64,000 nucleotides of DNA. It comes from DATBGS01 sp036557885. Its GTDB lineage: Bacteria; Chloroflexota; Ktedonobacteria; Ktedonobacterales; DATBGS01. Shown in pieces: positions 7,804 to 15,365 of this stretch; position 1 is the stretch's first letter, and each line of letters starts with the position of its first letter. The notes under the pieces were generated by a model, which was given only the letters and a program-made list of their open reading frames with translations, made no database searches and had not been told where the DNA came from. The DNA lies in the NCBI GenBank assembly GCA_036557885.1, contig DATBGS010000162.1:31153-95152 (forward strand), read 5' to 3'. Made by a program: the position numbers and the translations under genes.

Positions 7804-8660
7804 GCGTCCACCCCATTCGGATACCAGGTAAAGTAGGCTTCCATTGTGTGGAACAGGTCAAGCGTGTCGGCGTAATCGGCCTTGACTTCCCCAGCAACGC
7901 CCATCATCAGCATAAAGTCAAGGAAGCCGTGCGTGGCGTTGCCTGGCTCCCAGAGGCTTTGTAGCGAGACCTCTCGTAACGCACCCGCAATGTCCCCGTT
8001 GGCAATCCATTCGACGGCTTTACGATCAAACTCAGGGTCTGGCCCATGCGGTCCAAACTGGCGTGGTCCGCCTAGCTCCAGCGAAAGATGGCCGGTCCCA
8101 ATGACGGCGACGCGCTCCTCGCTCGGCCAGGCTTCGAGAAGGCGGCGCAGGGTGCGGCCTAGCTCGACATATCGCCAGGGCTGCGGAAGCGGCGGGGCAA
8201 AGATGTTGGTGTAGACAGGTACGATGGGCAGATCAGCTTGCGGGCGTGTGGTGATAATGGGGCAGGTAATGCTGTGGTCCACACGCAGTTCATTACTGAA
8301 CGCAAGATCGAAACCGGCATCCAGCCCAGCACGCAGCAAATACGCCGAGAGTTCTTCGTGTCCCTTCAGGAACATGCGCGGCAGCCCAAACTCGCGCTCC
8401 TCGTTGTAGTAATTCGCGTCGTAGAACGGCGCTTTGCCGATGAGGAACTGCGGCATATTATCGTAGAACATCTGGTGGAAGTGGTCTGAACCCACCATGA
8501 CCAGGACATCGGGATTGGCCCTGGTCAGCGTCTCGCGGTAGGCCAGCACCTTGCGGACCCACTCGTCCGCGAAAGGGGGTTTGGTTTCCGGCGGCGAAGT
8601 GCTGGCGCGGTAGAAGAACGGGTGGTGTGTGGTGGCGAGGACAGCGACAATTTTTGCCAT
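7800..8660 (-). CDS. ligB: Extradiol ring-cleavage dioxygenase catalytic subunit (LigB-like)
   Basis: The class III extradiol dioxygenase beta subunit (286 residues) uses Fe(II) and O2 to open an aromatic ring next to a diol. I start it at ATG 8660, directly after GGAAGG; a much longer upstream frame is unsupported. Iron-site features are His12/His13 in TTHHPFF and His60/His62 in GSDHFHQ; GTGHLSLELGG holds the later catalytic histidine. The segment DHSITCPIITTRP is typical of LigB. It pairs with ligA by a 4-bp overlap. Together with the lyase-like and CoA-transferase genes it suggests meta-cleavage of a tri-oxygenated or carboxylated aromatic acid. Confidence 0.88.
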   Translation of the reverse strand: MAKIVAVLATTHHPFFYRASTSPPETKPPFADEWVRKVLAYRETLTRANPDVLVMVGSDHFHQMFYDNMPQFLIGKAPFYDANYYNEEREFGLPRMFLKGHEELSAYLLRAGLDAGFDLAFSNELRVDHSITCPIITTRPQADLPIVPVYTNIFAPPLPQPWRYVELGRTLRRLLEAWPSEERVAVIGTGHLSLELGGPRQFGPHGPDPEFDRKAVEWIANGDIAGALREVSLQSLWEPGNATHGFLDFMLMMGVAGEVKADYADTLDLFHTMEAYFTWYPNGVDA

Positions 8661-8718
8661 AACCTTCCTCTCTTTCGTGTGCGGCCTGCGTATTTTCCAG
8701 GTCGCTCTGTGAGTTGGG

Positions 8719-9549
8719 CTAGCGCTGTTCTGTGGTGTCGTTGCCGACGTTTGGCCGATACACGGCGTTCCGGTCAATTGCAGTATAAATACTTGGCGCA
8801 ATAGGAGCGCGCAGTTCTTCGGCGAGGTGCCCCAGCAGCCCAGCCGCCCGCGCCAGCAAAGCCACCCCACGCAACAACTCAGGAGGCAACCCAAGATCGG
8901 CCAGCGCCGCGCCAGCAACCCCTGCGCCATTGAGCGGCAGCCTGCGCCCCAATATCTCGGCGTGGACACGCCCAATCGCCTCAAACAGGCGCAGGTGTGG
9001 TCCCCGCAAGCCCTCCTGCTCAGCAATGCCAATGAGAACCAGGGTTCGCGGGTCAGCGGTCTTATGCACTGGATGGCCCAAGCCTGGGACAAAGCGGCCA
9101 GCGGCGCGCTGCTCTGTCACCGCTTTGCGGGCCAGCGCGTCCCATTGCTCATCCGTCGCTGGCAAATTGCCAGCAACGGTTGTCAGCACGCCAGCGAGAA
9201 ATCGCCCTGTATCTTCGGTGACGCCCAGAAACCGCGAGCCACCACCCAGCAGACCTGCCGCCATCGCGCCCTGGAGCGCATCAGGGGCGCTGTACAAAGT
9301 CAGGCGGGCGGCTATGGCGGTGGGCGTAAAACCATGATCAGCCAGCGAGACAAGTACCGCCTCAAACACGCGCACCTGCTGCGGAGTTGGGCGCTGCTGC
9401 GTGGCGAGCCAGAACGCCAGTTCGCCAAAGCCGATCTTGCCCATCAATTCGCCCGCGAGATTGTGACCAAGCAGGCGGATGCTGCTGGCGTCAGATGTCC
9501 CGATGCCGGTAGGATACTCCGCCTGTCCCTCTTGCTCACCAGCTCGCAT
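8719..9549 (-). CDS. Citrate-synthase-fold protein, citryl-CoA-lyase-like
   Basis: The 276-residue protein is a short citrate-synthase homologue (full enzymes are about 370-430). It contains GLGHPVHKTADPR, which holds the CoA/oxaloacetate-binding His of the family, and near the end LPPELLRGVALLARAAGLLGHLAEELRAPIAP, the dimer-interface and CoA-binding helix. Short homologues act as citryl-CoA lyases or related acyl-CoA lyases. It is 54 bp downstream of a CaiB/BaiF CoA-transferase and 58 bp upstream of ligB. The pair could activate and split a citrate- or citramalate-like tricarboxylic intermediate of ring cleavage in place of the usual aldolase (inference). Confidence 0.75.
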   Translation of the reverse strand: MRAGEQEGQAEYPTGIGTSDASSIRLLGHNLAGELMGKIGFGELAFWLATQQRPTPQQVRVFEAVLVSLADHGFTPTAIAARLTLYSAPDALQGAMAAGLLGGGSRFLGVTEDTGRFLAGVLTTVAGNLPATDEQWDALARKAVTEQRAAGRFVPGLGHPVHKTADPRTLVLIGIAEQEGLRGPHLRLFEAIGRVHAEILGRRLPLNGAGVAGAALADLGLPPELLRGVALLARAAGLLGHLAEELRAPIAPSIYTAIDRNAVYRPNVGNDTTEQR

Positions 9550-9603
9550 GGGCTTCTATCCTTCCTGATGTGTCTACCTGCTTATGCCGTCAGTTGCGCA
9601 GGC

Positions 9604-10836
9604 TTACCCTGCCGATGTCCTGGCCGTCTTGAGGTTCTCCCGGTCGCTGCGCGGTGTCTCTCTAAGCCAGGCACGAATCTGCTCGCTATCCTGGCCGAGC
9701 GCCGGAGGTGGCAGCGTGTGGCGCGGCTGCGTCACAGAGAACGAGATTGGATGACGGATCATGGGCACAGCATCTTCCCCAGCGCCAACCTCAATGATGG
9801 GGTCAAGCCCAAGTTCCTGAGCGAGCTTGACACCCCCTTCGATGCTGTTGATTGGGCCACAGGGCACGCCTGCGGTGTTCAGCAGTTGGAACCATTCGCT
9901 GGCCGTCCTGGTGCGCAGCCGTTCAACCAGCAGCGGGCGCAGTGCTTCGCGGTTACGGGTACGGTCTTCGGTTTTGGCAAATCTAGGGTCGCGCGGCAAC
10001 TCAGGAAGGCCAAGAACCTCGCAGAGCTTGCTGAACTGCCCACTATTTCCTACCGCAATCACCAGTTCCTGGTCGGCAGTGGGCAGCGGCTCATATGGGA
10101 AAAGGCTGGGATGAGCATTGCCCATGCGCGTTGGCGTGACCCCGCCCGCGACATAGGCAGATGTGTGGTTGACCAACCCTGATAGCGCCGAGGCAAGCAG
10201 GCTCACCTCCACATGCTGGCCTAGTCCGGTGCGATTACGGTGATTGAGGGCAGCCAGGATGCCGATGGTGACGTGCAGCCCAGCCATCACATCAAAGACC
10301 GAAATACCGGAGCGAAAGGCAGGGCCATCGGGGGCGCCCGTCAGACTCATCAACCCGGACACCGCCTGCACAATCAGATCGTAGCCGGGAAGCGCTGCTC
10401 CCTGCGCCGTCCCGAAACCGCTGATAGAGGCGTAAATGAGGCCGGGGTTCTGCTGGCTTGCCGCCTCATAATCCAACCCGAAGCGCTTCAGACCTCCAGG
10501 CTTAAAATTTTCGATGAAGATGTCTGCGCGGGCGGCAAGTTCCCTGGCAAGTTGCAGGTCTTCCTGGTCGTTGAAATCGAGGACAATAGAGCGCTTGTTG
10601 CGGTTGATGGAAAGATAGTAGGTCGCTACCCCATTGCGAACTGGTGGCATCCAGGTGCGGGTTTCATCCCCTGCGGGGCTTTCCACTTTGATCACCGTTG
10701 CACCCAGGTCGCCCAGCAGCATTGTGCAATACGGACCGGCGAGCGCCCGCGAGAAGTCGGCAATCAAGAGGCCATCAAGCGGGCCTGGTTGGGAGTCAGT
10801 TCCCTGATTTATTGTCTCGTTGTCCTGCTCTGGCAT
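9604..10836 (-). CDS. CaiB/BaiF (family III) CoA-transferase
   Basis: Family III CoA-transferases move CoA between carboxylic acids through an Asp-bound anhydride. Signature segments are GLLIADFSRALAGPYCTMLLGDLGATVIKVESP at the N-terminus, NRNKRSIVLDFND, FIENFKPG, and GYDLIVQAVSGLMSLTG, where the Asp in GYD is the expected nucleophile. The end has PRHTLPPPALGQDSEQIRAWL. I prefer ATG 10836 (AGAGG ten bases upstream) over GTG 10845. It is the first gene of a five-gene operon with a near-consensus promoter and operator about 100 bp upstream. In other pathways these enzymes form malyl-, citramalyl- or itaconyl-CoA that a lyase then splits; here that role would fit the next gene. Confidence 0.88.
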   Translation of the reverse strand: MPEQDNETINQGTDSQPGPLDGLLIADFSRALAGPYCTMLLGDLGATVIKVESPAGDETRTWMPPVRNGVATYYLSINRNKRSIVLDFNDQEDLQLARELAARADIFIENFKPGGLKRFGLDYEAASQQNPGLIYASISGFGTAQGAALPGYDLIVQAVSGLMSLTGAPDGPAFRSGISVFDVMAGLHVTIGILAALNHRNRTGLGQHVEVSLLASALSGLVNHTSAYVAGGVTPTRMGNAHPSLFPYEPLPTADQELVIAVGNSGQFSKLCEVLGLPELPRDPRFAKTEDRTRNREALRPLLVERLRTRTASEWFQLLNTAGVPCGPINSIEGGVKLAQELGLDPIIEVGAGEDAVPMIRHPISFSVTQPRHTLPPPALGQDSEQIRAWLRETPRSDRENLKTARTSAG

Positions 10837-10929
10837 CAGGTTCACGCCTCTGGTGGAGTGGTAGCGAGCGATCAGCGCAGGTGCTGCGTATACTCTATAG
10901 CGTTACCATCGCCATCACGCCCTGGTATT

Positions 10930-10954
10930 TGTCCGCAGAACGGACACTTGTCCG
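10930..10954 (-). promoter_or_regulatory. IclR-type operator, copy A (three half-sites)
   Basis: On the plus strand TGTCCG (10930-10935), 5 nt, CGGACA (10941-10946), 2 nt, TGTCCG (10949-10954). It lies just after the -10 of the CoA-transferase promoter, where a repressor would block initiation. The same 25-bp layout occurs at 12088-12112 in the same orientation relative to its gene. Confidence 0.75.
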
Positions 10955-10961
10955 CGAAAAT

Positions 10962-10990
10962 ATTATAGAGGACAGCGGAGATGATGTCAA
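10962..10990 (-). promoter_or_regulatory. Consensus sigma70-type promoter of the CoA-transferase/lig operon
   Basis: Read on the minus strand: TTGACA (10990-10985), exactly 17 nt, TATAAT (10967-10962). Both hexamers match the consensus in full. The start would fall near 10955, at the edge of the operator. Confidence 0.85.
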
Positions 10991-11030
10991 GGAGCGCGAG
11001 CCTTACGGGGCGCTGCTATTCAGCAGTCCA

Positions 11031-11852
11031 TCAGGGAATTGTGCCCGATGACCCGACACCAAGCGTCTTCTCTGAACGGCTTTGCCACAGCACCCAATCG
11101 GCATTTATCGCCTTTGCGGTCTGCAAGAGCAATGGAAGATATTTCCCGGTAAGGGTTTCAATGCTCGTCTCTGCTGCGTGAACGGAAATATTGAGCGCTG
11201 CGACTACATGATTGCTTGCATCGCGCACAGGCGTGGCGATGGAGCGGATACCAGGCGCCAGATGTTCGTCAGTGAGCGCCCATCCTCTCTCGCGCACTTC
11301 GCGCAAAACGCGGTCGCGTTCTTCTGCATCTGGCTTCCAGAGCGGCGTGATACCAGAGCGGCTCGGCTCGACAAGCACCCGCTCCAGCTCCTCTGGCGAG
11401 AGAGCAGCAAGCAACACTTTCCCCAGCGAGGTCTGAAGGGCTGGAAACCGTGTCCCGATGGTGACGGCAATCGTGATGATCTTCGGCACTGCTACGCGAG
11501 CGACATACACGATGTCTGACCCATCAAGCTGCGCGAGCGACGACGACTCGCCTGTATTTCCCACGAGCCGTTCCATATGCGGGCGGGCAATCTCCCAGAT
11601 GTTGGTTGCTCCGATGTAGGCCATGCCAAGTTCGAGCACGCGCGGGGTGAGCGCAAACTCACCATGTACGCTGCGAACATACCCCAACTCTTCAAGCGTC
11701 AGCAGCATCCTGCGTGCTGTTGGCCGCGCCAGCCCGGTAGCCGCAGCCACCTCGCTCAGGCTCATTGACGGGTGCTTGGGGCCGAACGCCCGGATAACGT
11801 CCAGGCCGCGTGCCAGCGCCTCAATGAAGTCTGGTCCTGTTTCGCCACGCAT
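11031..11852 (-). CDS. IclR-family transcriptional regulator (PcaR/PobR-like)
   Basis: The protein has an N-terminal winged HTH (MSLSEVAAATGLARPTARRMLLTLEELGYV) and a C-terminal ligand-binding IclR domain (ARPHMERLVGNTGESSSLAQLDGSDIVYVARV, then VKVLLAALSPEEL-like and RSIATPVRDASNHVVAALNISVHA). The DFIEALARGLDVIRAFG start and overall layout are those of aromatic-acid regulators such as PcaR/PcaU/PobR. ATG 11852 follows AGGGGGA; an upstream frame to 11906 is unlikely. It lies between two operons that share an operator, so it is the obvious local regulator of both. The effector is probably an aromatic acid or a pathway intermediate (inference). Its own promoter is not clear. Confidence 0.92.
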   Translation of the reverse strand: MRGETGPDFIEALARGLDVIRAFGPKHPSMSLSEVAAATGLARPTARRMLLTLEELGYVRSVHGEFALTPRVLELGMAYIGATNIWEIARPHMERLVGNTGESSSLAQLDGSDIVYVARVAVPKIITIAVTIGTRFPALQTSLGKVLLAALSPEELERVLVEPSRSGITPLWKPDAEERDRVLREVRERGWALTDEHLAPGIRSIATPVRDASNHVVAALNISVHAAETSIETLTGKYLPLLLQTAKAINADWVLWQSRSEKTLGVGSSGTIP

Positions 11853-12050
11853 CAGTCCCCCTATAACACACCAGCGCCCGTCCTGGCACGCCGTGCGAAT
11901 AAACACGACAAGAGAGTTTCTCCGCGCTTATCGTAGCAGAAACGGTGTCCCCCTGTCCATGCTGGCGCAAATGCCTCTGCTGCTCATAAAAAACACCTGA
12001 TAGGATTGCGGGGTGTGGCAAAGCGCCCATGCAAAATAGCAAAGAAATAC

Positions 12051-12079
12051 TTGACATGCGCTTGCGGATTAGGTAATAT
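12051..12079 (+). promoter_or_regulatory. Sigma70-type promoter of the amidohydrolase/ligase operon
   Basis: TTGACA (12051-12056), 17-nt spacer, TAATAT (12074-12079). The expected start, near 12086-12088, touches the first operator half-site. The rest of the 446-bp gap between IclR and the amidohydrolase holds the operator and a leader of about 210 nt with no evident small gene. Confidence 0.8.
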
Positions 12080-12087
12080 TTTTGCAG

Positions 12088-12112
12088 CGGACGATTGTCC
12101 GCTATACGGACA
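12088..12112 (+). promoter_or_regulatory. IclR-type operator, copy B (three half-sites)
   Basis: CGGAC (12088-12092), 3 nt, TGTCCG (12096-12101), 5 nt, CGGACA (12107-12112). Aligned in the direction of transcription with copy A, all three half-sites and both spacings coincide apart from one half-site base, and each copy begins about 8 nt after its -10 hexamer. Confidence 0.75.
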
Positions 12113-12298
12113 AACCTGATCGCCAGCTTCATCCCTTACTGAAAACGAGTAGCGCAACACGGCTACCAGGACGCGGGCAAAGATGCTAGACGACTGGTAT
12201 CTGGTGGGCAGGCTGCCCTCCACCTGAAGGTGACTATCAGAACAGGGCAACGCGGTCCACTTCGCGTTCTGCTGCCAGGATACAATGAGGTGAGCAGA

Positions 12299-13750
12299 AT
12301 GAGCCAGGTTCCAGCAACACATGGTCATCACTTCCAACCAGGCCGCCCAGTGGTGTTCCGCAACGCCACTGTGCTAACAATTGACCCATCACTTGGGTTA
12401 ATCGAGCATGGCGATGTCCTCGTCACGGACAAACACATTGCGGCGGTCGGGCGCCAGATTGCCGTACCAGATGGCACGGTGGAAATTGACGCGACTGACG
12501 GCATCTTGATGCCAGGCATGGTTGACACCCACCGCCATATGTGGCAAACGGCGCTGCGCGGGTTCGGCGCCGAGTGGACGCTCACAAACTATTTCCAATT
12601 CTACTATCTGAACTGGGGCAAAATCTTCCGCGCAGAAGACATCTATGCCGGAAACCTGCTAAGCGCTATTGAAGCCGTAGACGCTGGCGTCACCACATCG
12701 GTTGACTGGTCACATGGCTTGCAGACCGTAGAATACGCCGATGCAGCGGTTGACGCGCTTGAAGCGGTCCCAGGCCGGTTTGTCCTCGCCTATGGCAACT
12801 TACTCGGCGCTCCCTGGGAATGGACGAGAAAGCCGGAGTTTGCCAGCTTTATCAAGCGGCGCATTGATGGGAAGGGCGATATGCTGCGCATGCAGATTGC
12901 CTTCGATGTGCCTGGCGACCCAACCTTCCCCGAAAAAGCCGCGTTCGAGGCGGCGCGCGACTTTGACCTGCCGGTGACGACGCACGCCGGGGTCTGGGGC
13001 GCGACCAATGATAATGGCATCCGCCTGATGCACGAACACGGCTTCATGACCCCCAAAACGATCTATGTGCACGCGGCCACGCTGTCTGGGGATTCCTACC
13101 AGCGTATCGCGGCCTCTGGCGGCCACACCTCGGTTTCTGCGGAGAGCGAGCACAACGCTGGACAGGGCTATCCGCCCACCTGGATGCTCCGGCGGCACAA
13201 CATCCCCGTTTCTCTGTCAATGGACACCAGCGTCTGGTGGAGCGCCGACCTGTTCTCGGCCATGCGCGCAACCCTGAACGCAGACCGCTCCCGTGAGCAC
13301 GTGGAAGCGCATGAGCGCAACGAAACCGTCATGCTCAGCCACCTGCGTGCTGAGCAGGTCGTAACCTGGGCGACGATGGGGGGCGCGGAGGCCCTGGGAA
13401 TGGACAGCTTCATTGGCAGCATCACCCCTGGCAAGAAGGCTGACCTTGTTCTGATTAAGAACGATCAGTCGCCAGCGATGTTCCCCATCCTCCATCCTTA
13501 CGGGCATGTGGTGTTCCAGGCCGGGCGCGGCGATGTGCACACCGTGATGGTGGATGGCAAGGTAGTTAAACACGAGCACCGTATGCTCGGCATTGACCTC
13601 GCCAGGGCGAAACAGGCCGTTGGGAAGACGGTTGAGTACGCGCGAGGGAAGATGGGCGAGCAAGCCTGGACCGAAGCCATGAATCCCGCGAAGGCGAAGG
13701 TTGATGTGATAGACAACCCGTACACGTATACGGACAAAAATCGCACCTAA
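12299..13750 (+). CDS. ATZ/TRZ-type amidohydrolase (metal-dependent deaminase/hydrolase)
   Basis: This 483-residue protein has the cytosine-deaminase/atrazine-chlorohydrolase layout: a beta-sandwich built from N- and C-terminal strands around a TIM barrel. Metal ligands are His78 and His80 (DTHRHMW), His229 (TTHAG), His258 (YVHAAT) and Asp309 (SMDTS). The C-terminal ADLVLIKND and TVMVDGKVVK segments are typical. ATG 12299 has GAGGTG at a good distance; the frame extends further upstream without support. It is the first gene after promoter/operator B, ahead of a MatB-like ligase. It may remove an amino, chloro or amide group from an aromatic or heterocyclic compound before ring cleavage; the true substrate is unknown. 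It is too long and of the wrong subtype to be LigJ or LigI. Confidence 0.82.
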   Translation: MSQVPATHGHHFQPGRPVVFRNATVLTIDPSLGLIEHGDVLVTDKHIAAVGRQIAVPDGTVEIDATDGILMPGMVDTHRHMWQTALRGFGAEWTLTNYFQFYYLNWGKIFRAEDIYAGNLLSAIEAVDAGVTTSVDWSHGLQTVEYADAAVDALEAVPGRFVLAYGNLLGAPWEWTRKPEFASFIKRRIDGKGDMLRMQIAFDVPGDPTFPEKAAFEAARDFDLPVTTHAGVWGATNDNGIRLMHEHGFMTPKTIYVHAATLSGDSYQRIAASGGHTSVSAESEHNAGQGYPPTWMLRRHNIPVSLSMDTSVWWSADLFSAMRATLNADRSREHVEAHERNETVMLSHLRAEQVVTWATMGGAEALGMDSFIGSITPGKKADLVLIKNDQSPAMFPILHPYGHVVFQAGRGDVHTVMVDGKVVKHEHRMLGIDLARAKQAVGKTVEYARGKMGEQAWTEAMNPAKAKVDVIDNPYTYTDKNRT

Positions 13751-13828
13751 GCAACCTGGCGCTCTGGCTCATCTCAGCCGCGCTGTGATAGGATGTGTGT
13801 ATCACCCACTGGAGAGCGAGGGGATACA

Positions 13829-15364
13829 ATGCGTTCGATTGCAGAAGCGGTGCTGACACACGCGCAAGGGGTGCCGGAGCGCCCAGCTCTCTTCTTTGAA
13901 GAGCAAACGATCAGCTACGGGCAGTTGGCCTCGGAGGTCAAGCGCTTTGCCCACGCGCTGACCACGTGGGGCGTGCAGCCGGGGGACCGGGTAGCCCTCT
14001 TTTTGGAGAACAGCCCGGCCTTTGTTGTCGCCTATCTGGGCACACAGCTTGCCAGAGGCATCGTGGTGCTGGTCAATACCCAGTACCGCCAGGTTGAGCT
14101 AACCCACATCTTTACCGATGCTGGCGTGCGGCTCGGTGTGACCAGTGCCGAAGGCGCAGAGGCGTTGCAGCCCCTGGCGCTGCCAATGCTGAAGACACTG
14201 GTGATCGCTGGTAAACTGGCCGATGCCCCGCCAGCAGGCGCACCGGAATATATTCCCTTCACGGCGTTTGTCGCCCAGGGCGAGGCTGCTGCGCAGCATC
14301 CCCTCCCATTGCTAACCCCCGAAACCCCCGCGATTCTTGCTTATACCTCTGGCACTACCGGGCGAGCGAAAGGTGCCCTCCTCAGTCAGCAGAATATCAT
14401 TGCCAACATTACCAGCTTGACCGCAGCCTGGCATTGGACCAGACAAGATCGGCTCCTGCTCACCCTACCTCTCTTTCACGCGCATGGGCTGATGGTTGGG
14501 TTGCACGGGACGCTCTTTATCGGAGCCAGCGCCGTCTTGCGCCGCACCTTTGATGCAGCGGAGGTGCTCGCCACCTTGCGCGGCGACCCCAGTATCACCC
14601 TCTTTTTCGGCGTTCCCACGATGTACGCGCGGCTCCTGGCAGAGGCGGAACGCCAGGGAGCGCCAGCGCATCGGCTGCGACTGTTTGTCTCTGGTTCTGC
14701 GCCGCTCAGCCCGCAGCTTTTCGACACCTTTGAGCGACTCTTCGGCCAGCGCATCCTGGAACGCTACGGGATGACGGAAACAATCATGAACCTGACCAAT
14801 CCCTACGAGGGCGAACGCCGCCCAGGAACGGTTGGTGGACCGTTTCCCGGCCAGGAGGCGCGTATTGTGGATGTGCGCACCCGGCAGCCGCTGCCACCCG
14901 GCGAAATCGGCGAAATTGAGGTGCGCGGCCCGCATGTGTTTGCGGGCTACTGGTACCGGCCCGACGCCACCGCCGAAGCCTTCAGCGCAAATGGATGGTT
15001 TAAGACGGGCGATCTGGGCTGGTGCAGCGCGGATGGGTACTACACCATCACGGGGCGTGCCCGCGAATTGATTATCAGTGGGGGCTACAACGTGTACCCG
15101 CGCGAAGTCGAAGAGGTGCTGGCGGCGCATCCAGCGATTGCCGAGATAGCCGTCGTGGGGCGGCCCGACCCCGATCTGGGCGAAAAGGTAGTCGCGTTTG
15201 TCGTAGCCAAGGCAGGCCACACCCCAAACGCCGCAGAAATTATCGCTTTTTGTCGAGAGCAGCTTGCCAGCTACAAGAAACCACGCCGGGTTGTATTCGT
15301 GGAGGCATTGCCGCGCAACGCATTAGGGAAGGTCCAGAAGCACCTGCTCACTGAGCCAGTATAA
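13829..15364 (+). CDS. Acyl-CoA synthetase, MatB-like (malonyl/methylmalonyl-CoA synthetase family)
   Basis: An adenylate-forming ligase of 511 residues. The ATP-binding P-loop is AYTSGTTGRAKGALLS; the adenylation motif YGMTETIMNLTNPYEGERR followed by PGTVG is close to that of MatB, which activates malonate and methylmalonate. The hinge segment is GDLGW...ITGRARELIISGGYNVYPREVEEVL, and the catalytic Lys lies in ALGKVQKHLL. ATG 13829 follows GCGAGGGG. It lies 78 bp after the amidohydrolase stop, and both are probably transcribed from the IclR-controlled promoter. It would turn a short dicarboxylic product of the pathway into its CoA ester. Other carboxylate substrates remain possible. Confidence 0.85.
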   Translation: MRSIAEAVLTHAQGVPERPALFFEEQTISYGQLASEVKRFAHALTTWGVQPGDRVALFLENSPAFVVAYLGTQLARGIVVLVNTQYRQVELTHIFTDAGVRLGVTSAEGAEALQPLALPMLKTLVIAGKLADAPPAGAPEYIPFTAFVAQGEAAAQHPLPLLTPETPAILAYTSGTTGRAKGALLSQQNIIANITSLTAAWHWTRQDRLLLTLPLFHAHGLMVGLHGTLFIGASAVLRRTFDAAEVLATLRGDPSITLFFGVPTMYARLLAEAERQGAPAHRLRLFVSGSAPLSPQLFDTFERLFGQRILERYGMTETIMNLTNPYEGERRPGTVGGPFPGQEARIVDVRTRQPLPPGEIGEIEVRGPHVFAGYWYRPDATAEAFSANGWFKTGDLGWCSADGYYTITGRARELIISGGYNVYPREVEEVLAAHPAIAEIAVVGRPDPDLGEKVVAFVVAKAGHTPNAAEIIAFCREQLASYKKPRRVVFVEALPRNALGKVQKHLLTEPV

Positions 15365-15365
15365 A

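Noticed and set aside
8827..10182. 451-codon plus-strand open frame
   Set aside because: It lies opposite the citryl-CoA-lyase-like and CoA-transferase genes; its text is the antisense of those conserved proteins.
12299..13750. Assignment of the amidohydrolase as LigJ or LigI
   Set aside because: Length near 480 residues and the HxH...TTHAG...SMDTS pattern match the cytosine-deaminase/ATZ-TRZ group, not the shorter LigJ/LigI proteins.
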